Positions 9,850-17,693 of a DNA stretch of 17,693 nucleotides are shown one piece after another. Every line of letters begins with the position of its first letter. Position 1 is the first letter of the stretch. Below the pieces are notes generated by a model, which saw only the letters and a program-made list of their open reading frames with translations, was not told where the DNA came from and did not search any database. The stretch comes from Ettlia oleoabundans (lineage: Eukaryota; Chlorophyta; Chlorophyceae; Chlamydomonadales): positions 6,406 to 24,098 of the forward strand of contig JAAMXP010000314.1 of the NCBI GenBank assembly GCA_019693395.1. The letters run 5' to 3'. The position numbers and the translations under genes are program-made.

Positions 9850-10262
9850 GCTGCCCGTGCGGCAGCGGTGACGGCTGCGACGGGGACTGGCCGCTGTGTG
9901 TGTTGTGGCGCCGACCAGGAAAGGGGTGGCTGCTGACACCCACGGCGCCTGGCCACTTACTTGCGCGGCGGCGCTACATGCACTGCTCGAGGCTGGGCTG
10001 CTTGGAGGAGGCTGCCGAGCGCTGAAAACTCTCTGGGTTCCTGCTGCCGCAGGCGGAACCCACGCTTGTGGGCGGTGCAGAAAGAAGGCAGCAGCGAGCA
10101 AAAAAGAAGAAGAGAACACTTGCAAGCGTGAGTTGTACCTGACCCGCCAGCTGTGCCATCCTCGTCAGCGCCACCTCGGTAGCAGATCTCATAGAAGGCT
10201 GCGGCCTACCAGCCTTTAAACTCCCTCATCAGCTGTCCAGTGAAGGGAGGTCTAACGTAAGA
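9850..10262 (-). repeat. Repeated 5' leader block, copy II, with extended upstream part
   Basis: The first part (9850-10140) matches leader copies I and III; the conserved core is 10005-10059. The upstream part (about 10150-10262) matches the isolated + strand segment 15534-15645, sharing GAGATCTGCT and GAGGTGGCGCTGACGAGGA and the CTGATGAGGGAG region. This is probably promoter and 5' UTR of the copy II gene. Confidence 0.75.
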
Positions 10263-10987
10263 GGACGTTACCTCACCTAGGGCAGCCTTAGCGCTGACAA
10301 CCCTCTGGATCAGCAGTTGTAGCTCACCGGCTCCACTCACATCGCAGACCGTGACAGTAGGAAGAAAACAAGGCCAGGAGCAGTGCACGAAGAGAGCAAA
10401 GTAAAATAGAAAGCATGCTTCGCTATGCCTGCCAGTGGCAGCATGGGGGGTGGCGCACCACACTGCCGCCAATCAGTGCAGCCAAGTGCGCTGGTTGCAG
10501 CCAACAAGCCATTCAGCTACCACGTTGGCATAGCAGCAGGAGCAGCACTGAATCCCTGCAAGTGGGTTTCATTTGAAGCTGAGCCTACGGAGCTGCAGCA
10601 TTGCAGCTCTAGCTGCTGGCGGTACTGCTGGCTGGCGATACTGCTCGCACAGTAGTAAGACGGAGCGACACCAGCTGCAGCAGCCAGTCTGGGCGCAGGG
10701 CGATTTGTGCCCTTCTTGCCGCTTGGAGGGGACGGCACCCTTCACGCATCTTGGCCGGTTCCTGCACGAACAAAGGGGCAAGGGGCATAGGAGGAGCAAA
10801 AGCAGGTGAGCGGCAGGCAATCACGGTGACAAAGTTGCGCAACGGGCACATGGAAGCAAACCAATCTCACCAGCACAAGTGAACGTGGGGTGCAGCGGAT
10901 TGGGGGCCATGAGGGTGTGCAACTTACAACAGCCAAATCTGGGCAGAACAGGCTGCCAGGCATGCACTCAGGCTGTCGCGCTTCGCC
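10263..10987. other. Intergenic, no supported gene
   Basis: This lies between the leader of copy II and the stop of the membrane-protein gene. Several frames are open, but none looks like a known protein. A - strand piece near 10351-10268 (reading VTVCDVSGAGELQLLIQRV and followed by a possible GTGAGG donor) is protein-like but unsupported. Confidence 0.4.
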
Positions 10988-12574
10988 TCACGTCGCGTCC
11001 TTCACTTTCTTACCTCGAGCAGTGCCGCCTGCTGAGCCTCTGCGGTCCCCTGCATGCCGCCGCTCTGCCGCTGCTGCCTGTGCTGCCGCAGGCATGAATC
11101 CTGCTGCTCCGCCGCTTGCTTTTCTACGGAATCTGCGCCAAATGCTGCCCCCGCGGCACCAAACGACTAGCCGATCCAGGCATGCCCGTCCCTTGGTGCG
11201 CCAGCTTGCTGGGCTGATCAATTGCTCAATGGCGGAGCGAGCGCTGCTCTCTGCTGTGGCAAGCGCACCCATTGTTGCGTTGTAGCTGCTGCCAAACTCC
11301 GCCAGCTGCTGCTGCAGCTCTTGCGGGCAGAACGGCGCAACGGCTTGCGTTGCACGCCGCAGCTCGGCCTGCAGCTGGCCCATCCTGGCATGGTCGTCGT
11401 GCATCGCCCCAGGCACATTTCTGTGATAGTCGAAGCAGTGGTAGATTATGAATAGTGCAGTGGCAATGAAGCCCCACCACTGCCGCTTAAGCCCTGCTGA
11501 CACCAGAGAGCAGTAGGACGTCAGCACTATGAGCTCCAAGGTCTCCCAATACACCAGCACGCCGCAGGCTGCAAGCAAGCAGCAGATCCACCCTCCCAGC
11601 AGAAACCATATGCTGAACAGCACCCAACGCCACGCCTTCTGCCTGGCCTGCATCAGGGCAGCAGTTCACGGACCCAGTCAAGCAACATCATGCACCCAGT
11701 GCCGAACGGCCCGTGGCAGGATTAAGAACTGCTAAAGAACCACCCCGACTTCACAGCCAGTATAAAAAAACCACGAAAACCATTGCCATCACAGCCGCTA
11801 ATCGTGAAAGCACATGCTGACGTTGCTGCACCCACCGGCCAGTTGTAGGCTTTCAGGCGCCGCCGGCAGGTCCGCCATGGACCATGCATGTTGCACCACA
11901 CCTCCAGCACGCGCAGGCAGCCTTTCAGGCGCTCATCTGCAGACAGATCAGTGCAACAAGTTGATTTATACGCAACAGCGGCACCAGGCAGCCAGCTCAT
12001 GTGCCGTGAGCGAGGTGCAGCTTGAATTTGAGCGCTCGCAGAGTGGTGCCAGTTGCCGCAACGACGTGCTGTCGGTTTGCAGCAAGGTGCGCGACTGTGG
12101 CCCCAACGTGGCTCACCCGTCAGCCCGGCCATGGCCGCCGCAGTCCTCAGGGCCAACTCCTTCGGAGTGCCTGCATGACGCAGTCAGCGAGGACTTTTTT
12201 GAACACACTTGTGGCACGGCAGCAGGGCAACACAAGGTTCGGCCTGGCGCAGGCACTCGCCTACAGCGGCCTGTCATAGTGGTGCTGCCAAGGACGAAGA
12301 TGCAGCGTAACCTATGTGACACGGGCCATGCATGTACCGTAGCTGCAGATGGTGTATTGATATCAGCTTTGTCGGCAGCAAGCCATGCAGGGTGCAGCAG
12401 CCTCAGCGCTTGATTACCCAGTGACGCCAGCAGGGCCGTCAAGAACTTTGCAATAATCTCTGTGTATTTCTGGTCGGCTCTGGCGTTACGGCGCCAGTGC
12501 CCGTGGAAGTGGGCCCGGGAGTGGCCCCAGGGCAAGCTCGGTTGACTCTGAAATCGTGCCTGATGGCCACCCAT
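10988..12574 (-). CDS. Uncharacterised membrane protein with coiled-coil-like and basic C-terminus
   Basis: The gene is on the - strand and my exons are 12574-12418, 12170-12117, 11936-11836 and 11647-10988, with a further possible exon at about 12260-12207. Phases join cleanly (1, 1, 0), giving about 323 aa, 341 with the extra exon, or 305 if the 54-nt exon is skipped. The N-terminal part reads YTEIIAKFLTALLASL, then TPKELALRTAAAMAGL and DERLKGCLRVLEVWCNMHG. The last exon holds a long hydrophobic segment (WVLFSIWFLLGGWICCLLAA), a second (ELIVLTSYCSLVSAGL) and a third (WWGFIATALFIIYHCF). A helical Gln/Ala-rich region and a basic tail ending GKKVKDAT follow. The intron at 12116-11937 is a multiple of three with no stop, so it could be retained. 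No family is recognised. The start ATG is tentative; another open frame just upstream (SVMLDIGPDFDVGANKASLL) may be an earlier exon. Confidence 0.55.
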
Positions 12575-12789
12575 TGATTGGTCCCCCGCAGCAGCGATGC
12601 CTTGTTTGCACCGACGTCAAAGTCAGGTCCAATGTCCAGCATCACACTCAACGATGGGTCCACAAGCGGGATGACGCCTGAACTGGTGCTGGCGTGGCGT
12701 TTTGATTTTAGCGGCGAACCGGGAAGAATGAAACAGACTACCCAAGCCAAGCAAAGGGATGCTGCTGCTGGAGGAAGCAAAGGAGGCAA
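12575..12789 (-). other. Possible upstream exon of the - strand membrane-protein gene
   Basis: This is the gap between two divergent genes. On the - strand, after a TTCAG acceptor, an open frame reads IPLVDPSLSVMLDIGPDFDV and continues GANKASLLRG. It runs in a different frame over the start assumed for the 10988-12574 gene, so a splice would be needed to join them. It is protein-like but unrecognised. Confidence 0.25.
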
Positions 12790-13110
12790 TACAAAAGAAG
12801 GACGAATTACGCATATACGAAAGCCTCTCTTATCCTTTTCGTCAACTTGTGCACGCTTCTGCTTCTTGCCTGCAACGCTTTCAAGCGTCGGTTCCGCCTG
12901 CGGCACCAGGAACCCAGAGAGTTTTCAGCGCTCTGCAGCCTCCTCAAAGCAGCTCCAGCCTTACGCAGTTTGTGCATGTAGCGTCGCCGCGGAAATCTGT
13001 GGCAGGCGCCGTGTGTGTCAGCAGCCGCCCCTTCCCGCCACCGCCACAAACCCCGCACCGCCAGTCCCGGTCGCAGTCGTCACGGCAACCACCGCTGCCG
13101 CACGGGCAGC
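12790..13110 (+). repeat. Repeated 5' leader block, copy III
   Basis: This is the + strand copy of the leader found at 6643-6960 and 9850-10140 on the - strand. The core is 12891-12945, and the block ends GGCAGC directly before the ATG at 13111. It is closer to copy I near the 3' end (shared CCACAAACCCCGCA and GTCACGGCAACCACCG). It probably contains the promoter and 5' UTR of the copy III gene. Confidence 0.8.
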
Positions 13111-14003
13111 ATGGGTGCAGCTTTCAGCCTTGAAGGTTATGATCAGCGCACAAGGCTGCGGGAGCTCACACCCCTAATAGCGCAGGCACATGCCCGGCTG
13201 TTCGAGTTGGTGAAGGCGATTCGTGAAGGGGGCGATGACAGAGCGCGGGCTTTCTCCAAGTGGGCTTACTACAACAGGTTGCTGGCAAGGGAGTATCGCG
13301 CCCTGAAGATGCGTTTAGGTGTGTCCATGCTGTTGGGTATCTTCACTGCTGTCGGCGCTGCTGGGCCTAGCGCATGCTTCCGTGGTAATATGTCGGCTCA
13401 ATGCTGTCCACTGATGTGGGCACCTGCTGGCGCCTGATCTATCATTCCTTCCCTGCACACACACAGCACCCTCGTTGTCCTTTGTGCTGCAGCTCAAATG
13501 GAGCGTGAGCCCCGCCCAGCACAGCTGACACCATTCCCCCGCCGTACAGTGCCTCCATGGCTGCAAGGTGGGTGCCCGTGTAGCGGGGTGCCCTGCCTGT
13601 TCAACTGGGCAGGGGCTGCACAGGTTCAGTCAAGCAGGCCTCATGTTGCAAGGTGTACTGGTGGGCTGCCAGCCTGCCGCAGCCAGGACAGACCTCGGGA
13701 CTGCTTTTACAGTTCCCTTTGTTGCATCCACGTCTTTGAACCGCAGAGGCGGGGCCCAGCACATCATCTCCAGCACCCGAAGCTGCGGAGCTCAGCCAAG
13801 CCGACCCACCGCCAAGCAGCAGCAGCTCCCCGAGACGCTCCTCAGAAGGCAGCAGCATGGGCAACAGCTGCATGGAGGAGGTGATGTCTTTGACTGGCAG
13901 CGCCACGCATGGCGACGATGCCAACCTGCCGCTGCTGCCCGGGCCATCAGCACCTGGCGTACGCAAACGGGTACATCGCGAGCAGGGCATGCAGCAGCTG
14001 TAG
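13111..14003 (+). CDS. Uncharacterised MGAAFS-family protein, copy III (201 aa)
   Basis: Three exons: 13111-13384, 13493-13567 and 13747-14003 (274+75+257 nt, 201 aa). Donors are GTAATATG and GTGGGTGC, acceptors CTGCAG and CCGCAG. It is the inverted paralogue of 8967-9849. Exon 1 and 2 lengths are identical, and 22 of 25 residues agree across exon 2. Exon 1 carries two compensating 3-base indels relative to the other copy. The order is a MGAAFS N-terminus (possible myristoylation), a charged helical region, one hydrophobic segment at about 67-84 (MRLGVSMLLGIFTAVGAA), a basic Pro-rich linker and a Ser/Pro tail with SSMGNSCMEEV. It is divergent from the membrane-protein gene at 10988-12574. Function is unknown; it may be a membrane-associated peripheral or single-pass protein. 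Confidence 0.68.
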
Positions 14004-15254
14004 CACCGTCAGCACGTGCCCTTGGCGTTGGCCAGGCACTGGTTTTCGAGTATAGGTAGTTTTCTATTTAACGTTGTATCCTTTGCAGCGGATGTGGTTC
14101 CAATGCACTGGCCGCCATCTCGTCACTAGTTTGCAGCGCCTTTTGACCCCACCTGCACTAACTTTCCCTGTACCATGCGCTCCCATGACCTGCCCACCGA
14201 ATTGCCTGCTAGCCCATGCTTGGCAGCATCAGCGTTCAAGTTGCATTTTTTCATTTGCTTCCCTGCCCTCTGCATGTGCTGCTTGGTGTGCCACGACCTG
14301 CTTGTAGCCAAAACATAGAGACCAAACCTGCATCAGTCGGCAGTACAGTGCCGAAAGGTTACTGCCAACCGGCACTGCCGCGTGCTTGGCGCGTCAGCCC
14401 GGCATAACACCCTGCTGCAGCCTGGACATGCGTGGTGTGCATCTATTATACAGGATAATCAGCGCTTGCCAGCTTGGCAGTTACCTACCCATTTTGCGGT
14501 GCCTCATCGTTTGCCAGCACGGCATGTGCCAGCTGATTATTTGCCCACCCATCATGTGCCAGCCTGGCAGTTGCCAGCTCAGGTGGACCCACTGGTGTCA
14601 GCTGCTGCACATATGGTGGCACCGGGCATGGCAAGAGATATGTTGGCCGGGGAGAGAGCATAGTGAGAGGGGCAGGGGACAAGGAGGGGCCTGCCCCTAT
14701 AACTTGCCAGTGGCTCGGCAAGGTTGGGGAGTTAAGATCTCTAGAGCAGCAAGGCAGAGAGTTGCCGCTGTAGCTACTAGCCTATTGCCTGTGTGCTAGC
14801 CCAGGCAGCTGCTCCCCCAGGTATCACCCGCCGCTACTCTCTGGCTTGGGGCCCCACTTGGGTGGCGTTGTGTGCCTGCCTGCCTGCTCTGTGCTGTGCT
14901 CTGCTGCGGGCACTGTGCTCCTCATGCTGCGCTACTGTGGGTCCAATCCCCTGCTAAATGTGACCAGCATCCCCCGAATGGCTCTCCCATGCCTGTTTGC
15001 CTGCTCGCCTGTTCCACATAGTCGCAATCAAGGAGGTCCTGTGAGCCGTCAGTGTGCCAGAGGGCATGGTGCTAGGAGCTGCTGCAACTTATGCGCCAGT
15101 TGGTGGCAGCTGTTTTTGTCGTGAAGGCTACATGGTTTACACCTACATTTAGCTTCCTATTCAAGCTGCAACACCTTTCTTGCGTGCAACCATGTGCGCC
15201 AACTTGGCCCGGTGGGGTGCCAAATTTACAAGCCTGGGTGCATTATTTCATGTT
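14004..15254. other. Intergenic, no supported gene
   Basis: The first roughly 110 bases continue the homology with the 3' flank of copy II (shared CACTGG region after a CCTTT(T/G)CAG tract). The rest holds only chance frames. A stretch at 14460-14600 has repeated GCCAG-containing words (low complexity). I see no RNA gene and no recognisable protein. Confidence 0.5.
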
Positions 15255-15321
15255 TCACAGCTGGTTCTTTTACAGATGTATTTACCAATGTATGTTTTGC
15301 TACAAATGTGTGGTTGTCACA
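15255..15321 (+). repeat. Dispersed repeat, inverted partner of 8516-8583
   Basis: About 67 bases closely match the reverse complement of 8516-8583. Its neighbourhood is unusually AT-rich. TTACA motifs (TGTAA on the - strand) occur in and near it, so it could serve as a 3' end signal for - strand transcripts, but that is speculative. Confidence 0.7.
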
Positions 15322-15533
15322 ATTCATCTTTGCAATCGTTTTCCCAGAAACTGCGGTCATTTGCCTAGTTTCAGCAGATCAGAGCAGTAAACATAAACAA
15401 ACGTTGAATACATAGAAGAAGGTCCAGACACCCTGCTGTTGCCATCGGGCGGCCCCTGGCACGACTGTCGCAAGTCGCAAGCCATGTCTGATCAACCTTT
15501 ACGTAGATTTCACCCCCTCTCGTGCACTGAAAG

Positions 15534-15645
15534 CTTCCCCTCACTACCCAGCTTGATGAGGGAGGGTGGGGGCTGGTAAGCCGCTAGCCTGTCTGTGAGA
15601 TCTGCTGGCGAGGTGGCGCTGACGAGGACAGCATATCAGGATGGG
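15534..15645 (+). repeat. Isolated copy of the upstream leader segment
   Basis: This matches the reverse complement of about 10150-10262: shared GATGAGGGAG, GGCTGGTA(A/G)GCCGC, GAGATCTGCT and GAGGTGGCGCTGACGAGGA. No conserved leader core or MGAAFS frame follows, so this is a truncated copy. Confidence 0.7.
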
Positions 15646-15994
15646 CGGCAGGATACTCTGTTGTGGAGCAATGAGCCCCAAGGTCAGGCAGGCGGGGGCG
15701 CAACACGTAGGCGGGCGGGCAGGCATGCAGGCACGCAGGCAGCGGGGAGGAACACACTAGGCACCGATCGAGTGTTTGGGAGGCACAGTCGAAAATGTAA
15801 GCGTCAATACCCCCGGGGATGCTGGAGAGCAGCAGGACCAGAGGAGGCGACAGTGGCAGCGGCCGCGGCCCATGCCGGCAGCGGTATTTGGCCAGCAGCT
15901 CCTTCCGCCAGCAGGAGCGAGCATCATCAGTTGATATCAGCTCATCCTCTTGCAGAACTGCTTCTGCAGCCCCACATTTACTAGTGCTGCAACA
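15587..15994 (-). other. Open frame without start, possibly an exon
   Basis: A 136-codon - strand frame between two TAG stops, with no ATG near its start. The part after a GCTGCAG acceptor-like site reads LQEDELISTDDARSCW, then KELLAKYRC, which looks protein-like; the rest is Pro/Cys-rich over a G/C repeat (15680-15745). It does not resemble the C-terminus expected for the LOG gene upstream. Low confidence. Confidence 0.15.
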
Positions 15995-16102
15995 CTACGA
16001 CAGATCTACGCTGCAGCCCCATACACAGCAGCCCCGCAACAATGCACTGTCACGCTACCACGTCACTGCAGCCCCACATTTACGATGCCTGCAACACTAC
16101 CG
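15964..16102. repeat. Imperfect repeats of CTGCAGCCCCACATTTAC type
   Basis: Two longer copies begin at 15964 and 16065 (101 bases apart): CTGCAGCCCCACATTTAC, then CTGCAACACTAC. A shorter related copy (CTGCAGCCCCATACAC) begins near 16011. No coding meaning is apparent. Confidence 0.75.
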
Positions 16103-16159
16103 CAGTACTACAGTACCTCAGTACAGCAGCAGTAGCTAGCAGTACCCATCTGCTATGCG

Positions 16160-16553
16160 GCATGGTCCTGGAAAGCCAGCGAATCCAAGGTGCAGCTGCA
16201 TGGTCTCGGTGGCGCCCCTGAAGGGCCCCACTGACCCCCACCCCACCCATTCGCACCCCCAGCCCCTCGACCACCCAGCCACCCACCCCAACCACACCAG
16301 CGCAGCCCCCCAGCCACCCATCTCATAACACAGCAGCACGGCACAAGAACCGCCGGACAACCTCTTGCGCTGGATGGTCCAGGAAAGAACCCGCCCACGC
16401 ACACCCACCACACAAATGCCATGATATGCTACCCACTTCTTGTGTTGCATGGTTCAGGAATGACAGCAGACCGATAAAGATCCTGCCCTCACACACCCGC
16501 CACAGGCATACCACAACCTCTGCCTACCTCCTGGGTTGTGTGGTCCAGGAATG
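16160..16553 (-). repeat. Tandem duplicates of a LOG exon-intron junction
   Basis: The 3' end of the LOG exon (about 16553-16528, reading [11 protein letters not shown] then GTAGGC) recurs downstream on the - strand. One copy near 16462-16435 reads LLSFLNHATQE, with GTGGGT in the donor position after one altered base. One near 16385-16350 reads SFLDHPAQE then GTTGTC. A decayed copy lies near 16180-16161. Spacing is about 80-90 bases between the first three. C-rich low-complexity DNA (16210-16330) lies between the last two. Confidence 0.75.
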
Positions 16554-17693
16554 CTAGCAGGCCATCAAAGAACCCCGCCACATTGAGCAGCCCCACAGGC
16601 TTGGTGTGGAAGCCCAGCTGCTGCCAGGTGGTGATCTCAAGAGTTTCACCCAGCGTGCCGTAGCCTGGACCAAAGAGGGTTTGTGGGTGCGGTGGGGCGT
16701 GTAGATGGCAGTAAGGGTAGTGGGTGGTGGTGGTGGTGTGGGACGGGGGAGAAGGGTGTGTGTGTGTGCGTTTGTGGTTTTGGGGGGGGCGGGGTGGGGG
16801 CGGGCTGCCAGGTGGTGATCTCTAACGGCTCATTCATGATCCCACCCCCATACCGCACCCCTGCTGGCCGCTGCTCGAACCCCGGTATTGCGAAGAAACC
16901 AACCCACACCCCAACCCCGCTGGCGACAGCTCATCCCAGGGGTATTGAGATGAACGCATCCATACCCAACGCTGCTCTGCTGCTTCCCCCCGGAACTGTG
17001 ATGGAGTTATCTGCCTCCTCAAACATCATCTCCACACCCCAATCCTGCTGGTGACAGCTCATCCCCCGGTAGTGTGATCTCACCCCCCGTACTGGATCTC
17101 ACCCCCCGTACTGTGATCTCACCCCCAGGTACTGTGGCCTCATCCCCCAATATTGTAATTGATCTCATCCCCGGCATTGTGATCAATGCATCCGCCTCCT
17201 CAAACAGCATCGCCTTGCGCTCGTGCATGGAGGCCACCACGCGGATCTCCCCCACGGTGGTGCCAGAAATTTGCAAAAATGTGTAGAGACGTTAAAGCCG
17301 TGAATTCTATATTTTTCTTAAACACATTGGTCGGGTCATGCAGGGGCTGTCAGTGGCTGTTGGAGCGCTTACGAGAATGAGCCGCTCCTGTGGGTGGCTG
17401 AGGAGCAGCAGGTGATCACTCTTGAATTAGCAAGGAAACGAGCAGCTGCTCAGCTATCATAAGGAAGGACGGAGCAGGATGTCCCCTCCCTGCCTTGAGA
17501 ACTGGGCAGCCAAGCAGCTGCTCACCTCTTTCCTTCAAGGAAGAACTGAGCAGGGTCTTACCTCCCTTAGTGCAGGCACTAACCTCTCTAGGCTCCAGTG
17601 CTGCTGGTATGACGCCTACGATTTGGTCAGAAACAAGCCTGCTGCCTACCGCCTCCGCAACAGCAGCACCCATGAGCCCAATGTAGCCGCCCC
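16528..17693 (-). CDS. LOG: LOG-family cytokinin riboside 5'-monophosphate phosphoribohydrolase-like, partial
   Basis: LOG enzymes release active cytokinin bases from their nucleotides. Exons on the - strand: 17693-17584 (runs off the window; [15 protein letters not shown] then VIGVIP-like [11 protein letters not shown]), 17270-17123 ([19 protein letters not shown] then [14 protein letters not shown]), and 16664-16528 ([20 protein letters not shown] then [20 protein letters not shown]). Family hallmarks are the Arg in MHERKAM and, after splicing, PGGYGTLGE (motif PGGxGTxxE). Oddities: the acceptor before exon 2 reads GCAA, not GCAG. The normal donor after ITMPG reads ATGAG, so splicing must use a downstream duplicated donor (17122), inserting about 15 residues before PGGYGT. 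The expected C-terminal exon is not found downstream. It may be a decaying or alternatively spliced copy. It might equally be a LOG-like protein of another nucleotide specificity. Confidence 0.8.
16804..17031 (-). pseudogene. Ghost copies of LOG exon pieces inside the intron
   Basis: Three pieces are visible on the - strand. At 17031-17010 is a copy of the FEEAD-encoding segment (reading [15 protein letters not shown]). At about 16965-16940 is a degraded copy reading MDAFISIP. At 16830-16804 is a copy of the LEITTWQ segment, preceded near 16900-16878 by FAIPGF, which resembles the (A/L)IPGG motif. None forms a complete spliceable exon with the true neighbours. Confidence 0.65.
17056..17183. 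repeat. Minisatellite built on a 5' splice site, 19-25 bp unit
   Basis: About six units of the form (- strand) GATCACAGTACCGGGGGTGA follow one another. The unit corresponds to the exon end encoding ITMPGG plus the donor GTGA. Units 17078-17123 retain GGTGAG or GGGTGAG donors; others have GATGAG. The larger block CTGGTGACAGCTCATCCC (about 17048) recurs near 16920. Confidence 0.85.

Noticed and set aside
9133..10125. 330-codon continuous - strand open frame taken as a single gene
   Set aside because: Comparison with the inverted paralogue shows it runs through leader, exon 1, an intron, exon 2 and an intron. Conservation of the last exon is in another frame, so the three-exon model is better.
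11814..12413. 199-codon + strand open frame with a TATAAAA about 50 bases upstream
   Set aside because: It is antisense to the exons and introns of the - strand membrane-protein gene. Composition is Ser/Ala/Cys-rich with no recognisable motif.
14382..14799. Overlapping + strand frames at a GCCAG-rich stretch
   Set aside because: Low-complexity repeats of short words; no protein features.
16683..17054. 123-codon + strand frame with G- and TG-rich runs
   Set aside because: It lies over a LOG intron made of simple repeats and duplicated exon pieces; the + strand reading has no meaning.

Overview
The window looks like nuclear DNA of a green alga, probably a core chlorophyte. Its genes are broken into many short exons with GT..AG introns, Gly/Ala/Pro/Gln-rich low-complexity DNA is common, and one gene resembles the LOG cytokinin-activating family of plants and algae. 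There is no sign of bacterial operons, Shine-Dalgarno sites, tRNA, rRNA or CRISPR. All exon boundaries are read by eye from splice signals, reading-frame continuity and protein-family similarity.

Region 1 (15-5661, + strand) is a nearly complete 16-exon gene for a PepD-type (peptidase family M20C) Xaa-His/cytosolic non-specific dipeptidase. All metal ligands and the catalytic Glu are present, and the exon lengths sum to an exact multiple of three. Region 2 (5662-8230) holds accessory DNA: a roughly 165-bp tandem repeat, a rearranged short gene on the - strand (copy I of a repeated 5' leader), a striking nested inverted repeat at 7031-7253, and a broken reading frame resembling the N-terminal part of KDZ/CxC-associated algal transposases.

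Region 3 (8835-14115) is an inverted segmental duplication. Two homologous three-exon genes (200 and 201 aa, no recognised family) lie on opposite strands at 8967-9849 (-) and 13111-14003 (+), each behind the same roughly 300-bp leader. Between them lies an unrelated - strand gene (10988-12574) for a membrane protein of about 305-341 aa with up to three hydrophobic segments. Many of the paralogue differences in the last exon are synonymous, which supports both gene models and suggests constraint.

Region 4 (14004-16160) has no gene I can support, only dispersed fragments of repeats seen elsewhere in the window. Region 5 (16528-17693, - strand, running off the window) is a LOG-family gene. Its exon-intron junctions have been tandemly duplicated several times: a 19-25 bp minisatellite sits on one 5' splice site, 80-90 bp duplicates sit on another, and ghost exon pieces lie in the intron. 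One acceptor reads AA instead of AG. The most unusual biology here is this splice-junction duplication and the mobile 5' leader placed in front of different reading frames.
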